From Planctomycetota bacterium (GTDB lineage Bacteria; Planctomycetota; J058; JARGOJ01), in the NCBI GenBank assembly GCA_029210225.1, contig JARGOJ010000620.1, positions 1-5,737 of the forward strand: a DNA stretch of 5,737 bases. The letters are read 5' to 3'. The notes beneath the pieces are model-generated. The model did not search any database. It was not told the DNA's origin and saw only the letters and a list, made by a program, of their open reading frames with translations. The translations under genes and the position numbers were made by a program. Below are positions 1 to 5,481 of the stretch, in pieces (the first letter of the stretch is position 1; each line of letters opens with the position of its first letter).

Positions 1-833
1 CATCTCAGCCCAAAGAATTCGGCGCGTCCATTGGCGATCAAGCGGCGCAGTTGGCGCACTCACTGAATACACATGCAGGTCCATTTTTCGAGCATATCCA
101 AGGAGCGATTCTCATTCACTTTATGGAAGGCTTAGGACCTCATCTCGGCTACTTCATACGCAAACTCTTTCAACCGGAGCGGGTCCTTGAAGCTTTGGGG
201 AAAAACCCTCAGAGCATCTTCGAGGGTTTCACAGAGGCCGACATGTTGCTCTTCGCCGAGGGCATGGGTCCTCAGGCTGGGCCTTTCGGGCAAAACTTGA
301 AGAAGCAAGCGCGTCCCTTCGCTGAGGCTCTTGGCAACCTGGCCCCGGTTTTTGGCCAGGGATTGGGACGTCACGCCCGAGTCTTCATTACGAACCTCGG
401 CGGTCACAGCCCGACTCCTCCCAACCGCGACTGGGTCACCGGCCTGTTCTATGATGTCGTCGATTACTTTCAGGGCAATTATTACAGCCGAGGCTTCTTG
501 AAGGGGCTCTCACCGGATACCCGGGAGGCGTGGTTTCATGCCATCTCTCAAAAGACGCAGCTTCGAATTCAGGCGCGTCATCGACTCCGTTGCAGCCTCT
601 GCCATCAGAACTTAGAGCTGGCTGAGGATCTCCAACAATGTCCAGCCTGCGCGACGATTCTTCACTCTGAATGCCTCCACGAGTTATCCCGGGGGCAGTG
701 TCCTCACGATGGCGAGCCCGCCCGTAACTTCTTGGAGACGACCCTCGTCGAAGAAGAAGACTATGTGTCGCCATCAAGCTCAGCGAGTATCAGCCGGATT
801 TCGATACCGGCGATCAATCCAGAGAAAGCTTGA
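1..833 (+). CDS. Unrecognised protein with tandem 11-residue repeats and a C-terminal RING-like zinc domain (5' end outside window)
   Basis: I do not recognise this gene. The frame is open from base 3 to the TGA at 831-833 (276 residues seen). The first start-like codon, TTG at 51, falls inside a repeat at a conserved hydrophobic position, so the true start is probably upstream. Numbered from that TTG, residues up to about 116 form 11-residue units of the type GxxAxxFxxxL. The last four are in perfect register: Ala 76/87/98/109, Phe 79/90/101/112, Leu 83/94/105/116. A linker of about 60 residues rich in aromatics follows. Next comes a zinc-binding pattern, C181-x2-C184-x12-C197-x2-C200-x4-H205-x2-C208-x8-C217-x-H219, resembling bacterial RING-type domains. 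The tail is acidic, then Ser-rich. No signal peptide or membrane segment is visible in the part seen. The gene converges on clpC. The role is unknown; RING-like domains often mediate protein contacts, and ubiquitin-ligase activity should not be assumed. The reading frame is well supported by the repeat and zinc patterns. Confidence 0.8.
   Translation, partial: SQPKEFGASIGDQAAQLAHSLNTHAGPFFEHIQGAILIHFMEGLGPHLGYFIRKLFQPERVLEALGKNPQSIFEGFTEADMLLFAEGMGPQAGPFGQNLKKQARPFAEALGNLAPVFGQGLGRHARVFITNLGGHSPTPPNRDWVTGLFYDVVDYFQGNYYSRGFLKGLSPDTREAWFHAISQKTQLRIQARHRLRCSLCHQNLELAEDLQQCPACATILHSECLHELSRGQCPHDGEPARNFLETTLVEEEDYVSPSSSASISRISIPAINPEKA
267..398 (+). repeat. Four in-register 33-bp units encoding 11-residue repeats (GxxAxxFxxxL)
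   Basis: The four units are GPQAGPFGQNL, KKQARPFAEAL, GNLAPVFGQGL and GRHARVFITNL, with Ala at position 4, Phe at 7 and Leu at 11. Similar but looser units extend back to the window edge, for example GAILIHFMEGL and GPHLGYFIRKL, with occasional one-residue insertions or deletions. The conservation is in the protein, not the DNA, so this is an old coding repeat rather than a recent tandem duplication. An 11-residue period suits amphipathic helices, but the Gly and Pro residues argue against one long straight helix. Confidence 0.8.
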
Positions 834-895
834 TTTCAATGCCTTGTGGGCGAACAACAAGCTGACGACAAAGACCAATTCAGGGGTCAAAATGC

Positions 896-926
896 AAAAA
901 AGGCCAGAGCCTAGGCTCTGACCTTT
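896..926 (-). terminator. Intrinsic terminator of the mcsA-mcsB-clpC operon
   Basis: The perfect palindrome CAGAGCCTAGGCTCTG (905-920) is extended by flanking AAAGG/CCTTT bases. Read on the minus strand, the stem is about 12 bp with a CUAG loop, and it runs into six T residues (901-896). It begins 25 bases after the clpC stop codon. The single non-Watson-Crick position (904/921) is a U-G wobble in minus-strand RNA but a C-A mismatch in plus-strand RNA. Only three T residues follow on the plus side. The element should therefore stop clpC transcripts well and transcripts of the convergent upstream gene only weakly. Confidence 0.85.
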
Positions 927-951
927 ATCACTTGTGTTCTTCGAGGCCGAT

Positions 952-3423
952 TTACTTGGCGGTCTCTTCGTTTTCGTCATGGCCGGGCTCAAATTCGAGA
1001 TGCTTCTCAGGATCTGTGGACCGGGTGGCGTGAATAGTGTTCTTGCCCTCGAATTGTCCGCGAAGGATCATTTCAGACAGTGGGTCTTCAATGAGTCTTT
1101 CGATGGCGCGACGAAGAGGACGGGCGCCGAAGTCGACGTTTGTTCCTTCGTCAATGAGGTGCTCAATCGCTTCCGGAGTGATTGTGAGCTTGAGCTTCTT
1201 CACTGAGAGGCGATCTCTCACCTTCTCCAGTTCGATGGTGACGATTTTGGAGAGGTGCTCGCGAACGAGCTGGTTGAAGATAATCACGTCGTCGAGGCGA
1301 GCAATGAACTCTGGACGGAATTCTTTGTCGAGGGAGTCCATGAGTTGTTTCTTCATGGTGTCGAAGTTGTGCTTTGTCTCGTCTCCGGCGTCTATGAATC
1401 CGAGGTTGGCTTTGTTTTTGATGATATCGGAGCCGATGTTCGAGGTCAGAATGAGGATGACATTCTTGAAGTCGACGTGACGGCCGAAGGAGTCTGTGAG
1501 ACGACCTTCTTCCATGATTTGGAGGAGCATGTTGAAGATGTCGTGGTGAGACTTTTCGATTTCATCGAGGAGGACGACGGCGTAGGGACGACGGCGAATT
1601 TTCTCGGTGAGCTGGCCACCTTCTTCAAAACCGACGTATCCGGGAGGGGCTCCAACGAGACGAGACACGTTGTGCTTCTCCATGTATTCGGACATGTCGA
1701 TGGTGATGAGGGCTTGCTCGTCGCCGAACATAAATTTGGCGAGTGCTTTGGCGAGCAGTGTTTTACCGACACCTGTGGGGCCGAGGAAAACAAAGGATCC
1801 CATGGGACGGTTTGGATCTTTAAGTCCAGAGCGTGAGCGGCGGACAGATTTGGAGATCGCTTCGATGGCGCGGTTTTGCCCGACGACCATTTTCTTGAGC
1901 GTTTCTTCCATTTGGAGGAGACGTTCGGCTTCGCCTTTTTCAAGACGAGTGAGGGGAATGCCGGTCATTTTGGAGACGGTTTCGGCGACGAGGTCTTCGT
2001 CGACGGTGCCGCGAGCTTCTTTGGAGCTTTCGCGCCATTCCTTCTTGAATTGGTCGCGCTTTTTCTTGTGCTTATCGGCGCGATCACGGAGGTGAGCAGC
2101 GCGTTCAAAGTCTTGGTTGGCGACGGCTTCTTCTTTTTCTTTCTCGAGAGTTTTGATCTCTGACTCGAGCTCTTTGAGGTCTGGGGGGCGGACCAGGTTG
2201 CGCATGCGGAGGCGGGCGCCGGCCTCGTCGACGACGTCGATGGCCTTATCGGGAAGGAAGCGGCTGACGATGTAGCGGCTTGAGAGTTCGACAGAGGCTT
2301 TGAGGGCTTCGTCGGTGTAGGTCACGCGGTGGTGAGCTTCGTATTTCTCTTTGAGGCCTTCGAGGATTTGAAGGGTCTCGTCTTTCGAGGGAGGCTCAAC
2401 CATGATTGTTTGGAAGCGACGTTCGAGGGCGCCGTCTTTCTCAATGTATTTGCGGTATTCGTCGAGGGTCGTCGCGCCAATACACTGAACTTCACCACGA
2501 GACAAGGCGGGCTTGAGGACGTTGGAGGCGTCAATTGCGCCTTCTGCGCCACCAGCGCCAACGAGGGTGTGAAGCTCGTCAATGAAGAGGATGACATTCT
2601 TGACTCGTCGGACTTCCGTCATGACGGCCTTGATGCGCTCTTCGAATTGTCCGCGATATTTGGTTCCAGCGACCATCATAGCGAGGTCGAGGACGACAAT
2701 ACGGCGTTCTCTGAGGATCTCAGGGACATTGCCTTTGATAATGTCTTGGGCCAATCCTTCGACGATGGCTGTTTTACCGACGCCGGGTTCTCCGAGGAGA
2801 ACGGGATTGTTCTTGTTGCGACGGGAGAGGATCATTGTGACCCGCTCAATCTCGTCTTTCCGCCCAATGACCGGATCGAGCTTGGTGTCTTTGGCGAGCT
2901 CAGTGAGGTCGCGTCCAAAGGCATCGAGCGCCGGTGTTTTTGATTTCTTTGACGATTTCTCGCCTGGTGAAGTTTCGCTTGTCATATCGGCTCCTAGAAG
3001 TTCAAGAACCTCTTCACGGACTTCCTCTAGTTTTAATCCCAAGTTCATCAAAACCTGGGCTGCAACGCCTTCGTTTTCACGAATCAAGCCAAGAAGAAGA
3101 TGTTCTGTACCTATATAGTTGTGACCAAGGTTCGTTGCTTCCTCGACAGAGAGCTCAAGCACTTTTTTCGCTCTAGGAGTAAAGGGGAGCTGACCCATGG
3201 TGACCATGGGCGGACCGCTGTGCACAATTTTCTCGATCTCTCGTCGAATCTTTTCGAGGTCGACATCGAGATTCCGTAAAACATTGGCCGCAACACCGCT
3301 ACCTTCTTGAATGAGCCCGAGAAGGATGTGTTCGGTTCCTATGTATTCGTGGTTAAACCGCTGCGCTTCTTGCCTTGCAAGTCCCATTACCTTGCGCGCT
3401 CGGTCTGTAAAACGATCGAACAT
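952..3423 (-). CDS. clpC: ClpC-type AAA+ unfoldase, ATP-binding subunit of the ClpCP protease
   Basis: An 823-residue cytosolic hexameric unfoldase that threads substrates into ClpP; the length is typical. Domains in order: two Clp N-terminal repeats (1-145) for substrate and adaptor binding; AAA+ 1 with Walker A GEPGVGKT (211-218), Walker B ending D282-E283, pore loop with K255-Y256-R257 and Arg finger near R335-R336; a UVR-type middle domain (about 412-475); AAA+ 2 with Walker A GPTGVGKT (548-555), Walker B D620-E621, pore loop GYVG (595-598) and sensor 2 GARPLRR (766-772). LGF at 674-676 sits where the ClpP-docking tripeptide lies, so a ClpP partner is expected, although none is encoded here. 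E31 and E107 align with the B. subtilis ClpC glutamates E32 and E106 that bind phospho-arginine. The middle-domain Phe (F439) of the resting-state contact is present. The ATG follows GGGAG by seven bases. It is the last gene of the operon, after mcsB. Confidence 0.97.
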   Translation of the reverse strand: MFDRFTDRARKVMGLARQEAQRFNHEYIGTEHILLGLIQEGSGVAANVLRNLDVDLEKIRREIEKIVHSGPPMVTMGQLPFTPRAKKVLELSVEEATNLGHNYIGTEHLLLGLIRENEGVAAQVLMNLGLKLEEVREEVLELLGADMTSETSPGEKSSKKSKTPALDAFGRDLTELAKDTKLDPVIGRKDEIERVTMILSRRNKNNPVLLGEPGVGKTAIVEGLAQDIIKGNVPEILRERRIVVLDLAMMVAGTKYRGQFEERIKAVMTEVRRVKNVILFIDELHTLVGAGGAEGAIDASNVLKPALSRGEVQCIGATTLDEYRKYIEKDGALERRFQTIMVEPPSKDETLQILEGLKEKYEAHHRVTYTDEALKASVELSSRYIVSRFLPDKAIDVVDEAGARLRMRNLVRPPDLKELESEIKTLEKEKEEAVANQDFERAAHLRDRADKHKKKRDQFKKEWRESSKEARGTVDEDLVAETVSKMTGIPLTRLEKGEAERLLQMEETLKKMVVGQNRAIEAISKSVRRSRSGLKDPNRPMGSFVFLGPTGVGKTLLAKALAKFMFGDEQALITIDMSEYMEKHNVSRLVGAPPGYVGFEEGGQLTEKIRRRPYAVVLLDEIEKSHHDIFNMLLQIMEEGRLTDSFGRHVDFKNVILILTSNIGSDIIKNKANLGFIDAGDETKHNFDTMKKQLMDSLDKEFRPEFIARLDDVIIFNQLVREHLSKIVTIELEKVRDRLSVKKLKLTITPEAIEHLIDEGTNVDFGARPLRRAIERLIEDPLSEMILRGQFEGKNTIHATRSTDPEKHLEFEPGHDENEETAK

Positions 3424-3430
3424 TAATTTT

Positions 3431-3435
3431 CTCCC
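3431..3435 (-). promoter_or_regulatory. Ribosome binding site of clpC, next to a leader hairpin
   Basis: GGGAG lies seven bases before the clpC ATG and is the best Shine-Dalgarno sequence in the operon. Just upstream, ACCCG (3455-3459 read on minus) can pair with CGGGT (3437-3441) around an A/T-rich loop, which places a small hairpin one base from the ribosome binding site. The hairpin might tune initiation, but the five-pair stem is weak. Confidence 0.6.
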
Positions 3436-3591
3436 GACCCGTAGTTTTAAAATTCGGGTGTTTCAAAACGTCGAGTCATGGGTGCGACGACCTGAATCAA
3501 CATTGGAACGATTTGGACTTGTGAAACAATTCCTCAGGTCCCTGATTCTGGCTGCCTATACTAAAGAGGTCCTGGCCAAATGTCTCTACCC

Positions 3592-3640
3592 GCTTGCCAT
3601 ATCTTTCGACAATCCTTTCGAAAGCGTACGGCAGGCAAGC
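3592..3640 (-). repeat. Nested inverted repeat in the mcsB-clpC spacer
   Basis: The outer arms GCTTGCC (3592-3598) and GGCAAGC (3634-3640) surround inner arms CTTTCG (3603-3608) and CGAAAG (3619-3624). The 10-base palindrome CTTTCGAAAG occupies 3615-3624. Nine and four unpaired bases separate the inner and outer stems. With the preceding hairpin it makes the first 90 bases after mcsB strongly structured. Confidence 0.4.
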
Positions 3641-3649
3641 TTCTTTAAT

Positions 3650-3677
3650 CCAAGACATCAATGGATCGATGTCTTGG
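3650..3677 (-). repeat. Perfect 10-bp inverted repeat one base after the mcsB stop codon
   Basis: CCAAGACATC and GATGTCTTGG (arms 3650-3659 and 3668-3677) enclose an 8-base loop. In minus-strand RNA the hairpin starts one base after the mcsB TAA. The following bases are ATTAAAG, so it lacks the U-run of an intrinsic terminator. It more likely stabilises or punctuates the mRNA, or attenuates transcription into clpC. Confidence 0.6.
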
Positions 3678-3678
3678 C

Positions 3679-4731
3679 TTAACGGTATTTCGCGAGCCTC
3701 TCTCTAATGAGATTGGCCCGCTTCTGATTCCGCTCTTCAGCATCGAGTTCACGATCTTCTTGTAATTGAAGATGCGCGGGTTGCGTCAATATAAAGAATT
3801 CATTGACCAAGCCAATTGGAATGGTATCGATAAGCCCTAAATGAACCCCCATGCGGACAGCTGATAGATAATCCATCGTCTCTTCGCTGGTGATTGATCG
3901 GGCTCGTTCGAGCATTCCATAGGCGCGCCAAACGCGATCCTCGAATTTGAGACGGTTCTTTTCAATCAGTTGTTCTCGCTTGATTCGTTCGTGCTTAATG
4001 ATCTGAGGCACATGGCTGGCGATGTGCCGGATGATCTCTTCTTCGGACTTCCCAAGGGTGACTTGGTTGGAAATCTGGAAGAAGTCTCCTGAGGGCTGGG
4101 TGCCCTCGCCGTAGAAGCCACGAACGGCCAAGTTAATATCTGTGATGTGGCGGAACACTCGCTTGATGGTCTTACTGAGGACCAGGGCTGGCAAGTGCAG
4201 CATGACCGAGACTCGAAGGCCTGTCCCAACATTGGTGGGGCACGCAGTGAGATAGCCAAAGCGTGTTGAGAACGCATAGTCGATGGAGCTTTCGAGGCGG
4301 TCATCGACGTTTCTTAGTTGCTCCCAGGCGGCATCCACCTGAAAACCACTGCGCAAAACCTGAAGCCTCAGATGGTCTTCTTCATTGACCATGATGCTCA
4401 GGCTCTCGTCGGCTCCCAGAGCGACGCCGCGGTCGCCTTCGGCTTCCTCGTGTTCGCGAGAAATCAAATGGCGCTCGACCAGACATTGCCGCTCAAGGGC
4501 GGAGATCTCGGTGAGGTTGTGATAGTTGATGGAGCCCGCGAAGTCCGCTTTCTCCAAGCGACCTTTCAAGAGGCGTTCGAGTTCGCTGCGCCGAGGAGCG
4601 GCAATGCGAGAGAGAAATGGGTAAGACGCCACGTTACGAGCTAAGCGTATTCGTGTGCTCATGACGATATCACTCTCTGGACCTGTGCCAGAAAGCCATT
4701 CGCCAACTCCATCACTCACAATTGAATTCAT
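3679..4731 (-). CDS. mcsB: Protein arginine kinase McsB
   Basis: A 350-residue kinase that transfers phosphate from ATP to protein arginines, producing the pArg mark recognised by ClpC; it belongs to the phosphagen (guanido) kinase family. The N-terminal motif around GPESDIVMSTRIRLARN (17-33) aligns closely with Bacillus McsB and fixes the start. NEEDH (116-120) and GEG with E209 supply the acidic residues, and C164 in the CPTNVGTG loop is the active-site Cys. ISNQVTLGKSEEE (220-232) and the C-terminal LSAVRMGVHLGL stretch (289-300) are family hallmarks, so it should be active. In the C-terminal segment R334-N335...R338, an Asn replaces the Asp of the Bacillus ERD motif tied to pArg sensing. 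AGAAGG lies only three bases before the ATG, an unusually short spacing. It sits 63 bases after mcsA and 255 bases before clpC. Arginine kinases of animals share the fold but act on free arginine. Confidence 0.96.
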   Translation of the reverse strand: MNSIVSDGVGEWLSGTGPESDIVMSTRIRLARNVASYPFLSRIAAPRRSELERLLKGRLEKADFAGSINYHNLTEISALERQCLVERHLISREHEEAEGDRGVALGADESLSIMVNEEDHLRLQVLRSGFQVDAAWEQLRNVDDRLESSIDYAFSTRFGYLTACPTNVGTGLRVSVMLHLPALVLSKTIKRVFRHITDINLAVRGFYGEGTQPSGDFFQISNQVTLGKSEEEIIRHIASHVPQIIKHERIKREQLIEKNRLKFEDRVWRAYGMLERARSITSEETMDYLSAVRMGVHLGLIDTIPIGLVNEFFILTQPAHLQLQEDRELDAEERNQKRANLIRERLAKYR

Positions 4732-4734
4732 ATG

Positions 4735-4740
4735 CCTTCT
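4735..4740 (-). promoter_or_regulatory. Ribosome binding site of mcsB, in the 63-base mcsA-mcsB spacer
   Basis: AGAAGG precedes the mcsB ATG with only three bases between, closer than the usual five to nine. Protein alignment of the N-terminus with Bacillus McsB still supports this ATG, because the next Met (residue 24) would remove conserved sequence. Upstream in the same spacer, TCCCT and AGGGA could form a short hairpin with a 9-base loop. No terminator or promoter is evident in 4732-4794, consistent with co-transcription. Confidence 0.5.
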
Positions 4741-4794
4741 TATCCCTAAGCCGAACAGGGAGCCTTTGTTTTTAACAGCTTGCCGACAAATAGT

Positions 4795-5307
4795 TCAAGA
4801 CGTAGAGCCCATCTCTTCTTCAAGAAGACGAATTCGATCACGGAGCTCGCCGGCGCGCTCGTAGTTCTCGTCCTTGATTGTCTTCTCTTGCTCACGCTTG
4901 AGATTCTCAATGATTTTCAGGCGCTCAAGACGAGTCGTGAGACGCTTTGGAACCTTGCCCACGTGCTGAGATGCATTGTGGATTTTTTCGATTAAGGGCA
5001 CCAAATGGACTTTGAAGTGCTCATAATCATCCGAGCAGCCCAAGCGGCCAGTCGTTCGGAATGTTTGAAAGCTAAGACCGCAAGCGGGACAGGGAGGAGG
5101 ACCCTCTTCAGAAGGAATGACCGTCTTGACCTCTTCGGGGTCGGCCACCTCTGACAGAAAGTTCTTAATCGTAAAGCCCTCGTTCGCCGTCGAGACTCCT
5201 TGAGCCTCGGCGCAATTCTCACATAAATGAAATTCGAGCTTCTTCTTCTGCTCGATTTTCGTGAGGTGAACAGTCGCCGTATTTTCTTTACAACGTTGAC
5301 AAATCAT
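4795..5307 (-). CDS. mcsA: McsA-like zinc-finger/UVR-motif activator of McsB
   Basis: A 170-residue cytosolic partner that in Firmicutes binds and activates McsB and links it to ClpC. The start is the ATG giving MICQRC, the conserved McsA beginning. An upstream in-frame ATG at 5433 would add 42 unrelated residues and run through the promoter. Zinc motifs: C3-x2-C6, C29-x2-C32, C73-x2-C76, then C91 with Asp at 94 where Bacillus McsA has a second Cys. The segment FTIKNFLSEV (45-54) matches the short helix after the first zinc module in Bacillus. FxxxGRLGC (83-91) and HVGKVPKR (115-122) are family signatures. The C-terminal UVR motif (about 137-165, KDENYERAGELRDRI) is a helical hairpin like those of UvrB and the ClpC middle domain. 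No Shine-Dalgarno sequence precedes it. It is the first gene of the operon, 63 bases before mcsB. Confidence 0.93.
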   Translation of the reverse strand: MICQRCKENTATVHLTKIEQKKKLEFHLCENCAEAQGVSTANEGFTIKNFLSEVADPEEVKTVIPSEEGPPPCPACGLSFQTFRTTGRLGCSDDYEHFKVHLVPLIEKIHNASQHVGKVPKRLTTRLERLKIIENLKREQEKTIKDENYERAGELRDRIRLLEEEMGSTS

Positions 5308-5317
5308 AAGGACAATT

Positions 5318-5355
5318 AGTCTTAGAAAAACAGTCTTAGCTAAAGTAAAGTAAAG
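5318..5355 (-). repeat. Short direct repeats in the mcsA leader
   Basis: AGTCTTAG occurs twice (5318-5325 and 5332-5339), one and a half helical turns apart. It is followed by three tandem TAAAG units (5341-5355). The sequence AAAGTAA in that tract (5342-5348) is also mirrored by TTACTTT at 5376-5382, giving a spaced inverted repeat. All lie between the predicted mcsA transcription start and its ATG. They resemble neither the CtsR box (AGTCAAA/GGTCAAA tandem) nor CIRCE. They may be a regulator site, or only low-complexity A/T-rich sequence. Confidence 0.35.
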
Positions 5356-5365
5356 ACTTAAGTGC

Positions 5366-5393
5366 TTGAAAATACTTACTTTGCGTATAAAAT
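5366..5393 (+). promoter_or_regulatory. Sigma70-like promoter for the MobA-like gene
   Basis: TTGAAA (5366-5371), a 16-base spacer and TAAAAT (5388-5393) each match five of six consensus bases. Transcription would start near 5400, leaving a leader of about 80 bases before the ATG at 5482. The -10 box overlaps that of the opposing mcsA promoter, so the two may compete. Confidence 0.55.
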
Positions 5394-5413
5394 TAGTGAG
5401 CAGGCATTGTAAA
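5384..5413 (-). promoter_or_regulatory. Sigma70-like promoter for the mcsA-mcsB-clpC operon
   Basis: On the minus strand TTTACA (5408-5413; five of six), an 18-base spacer and TATACG (5384-5389; four of six) form a plausible promoter. Transcription would start near 5377, about 70 bases before the mcsA ATG, just where the AAAGTAA/TTACTTT inverted repeat lies. No heat-shock sigma32 or CIRCE pattern is evident. Confidence 0.5.
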
Positions 5414-5430
5414 CAGCGCCCGGGCCCTGT
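5413..5430. repeat. 18-base imperfect palindrome at the upstream edge of the mcsA promoter
   Basis: ACAG-C-GCCCGGGC-C-CTGT is symmetrical except for one C/C position in each arm. ATTG (5406-5409) and CAAT (5430-5433) also flank it, though with three extra bases on the left. It is G/C-rich inside an otherwise A/T-rich region and overlaps the last base of the mcsA -35 box. It is also within the leader of the divergent gene, so a dimeric regulator binding here could affect both genes. No known operator was recognised. Confidence 0.4.
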
Positions 5431-5481
5431 CAATAGCAGGTCCCGACTTCAAAACAAGGAAGTCTCAAGAAGAACCCCCCA

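Larger units (their letters stand above)
3424..3678 (-). other. Long mcsB-clpC intercistronic spacer
   Basis: These 255 bases between mcsB and clpC encode no convincing protein. On the minus strand they hold two hairpins after the mcsB stop (annotated separately), then about 130 unstructured bases, then the clpC leader. A weak sigma70-like candidate reads GAGACA (3581-3586), 17 bases, TAGTAT (3558-3563), each box matching four of six consensus bases. A separate clpC promoter is therefore possible but not demonstrated. No T-tract follows either hairpin, so read-through from mcsB is expected. Confidence 0.5.

Noticed and set aside
132..777. Minus-strand open frames opposite the repeat/RING gene
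   Set aside because: The plus frame has regular 11-residue repeats and a complete set of zinc ligands, while the minus frames show no domain pattern.
1255..2943. Long plus-strand open frames opposite clpC, up to about 204 codons
   Set aside because: They lie antisense to an unambiguous ClpC coding region, have no recognisable domains, and read as by-products of its codon bias.
3650..3677. Intrinsic terminator after mcsB
   Set aside because: The stem is good, but neither strand has a T-tract after it.
3311..3682. Plus-strand open frame of 123 codons covering the clpC start and the mcsB-clpC spacer
   Set aside because: Half is antisense to clpC, there is no clear ribosome site, and the stop falls in the mcsB stop region. 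The part within the spacer is explained better by RNA hairpins. A small convergent gene from about 3503 cannot be fully excluded.
5340..5400. CIRCE or CtsR operator upstream of mcsA
   Set aside because: AGCACTT resembles one CIRCE half, but the matching second arm with nine-base spacing is missing, and no tandem GGTCAAA is present.
5308..5433. Extending mcsA to an upstream in-frame ATG at 5433
   Set aside because: The added 42 residues have no McsA similarity and span the promoter, while the family starts with the MICQ-x-C sequence at 5307.
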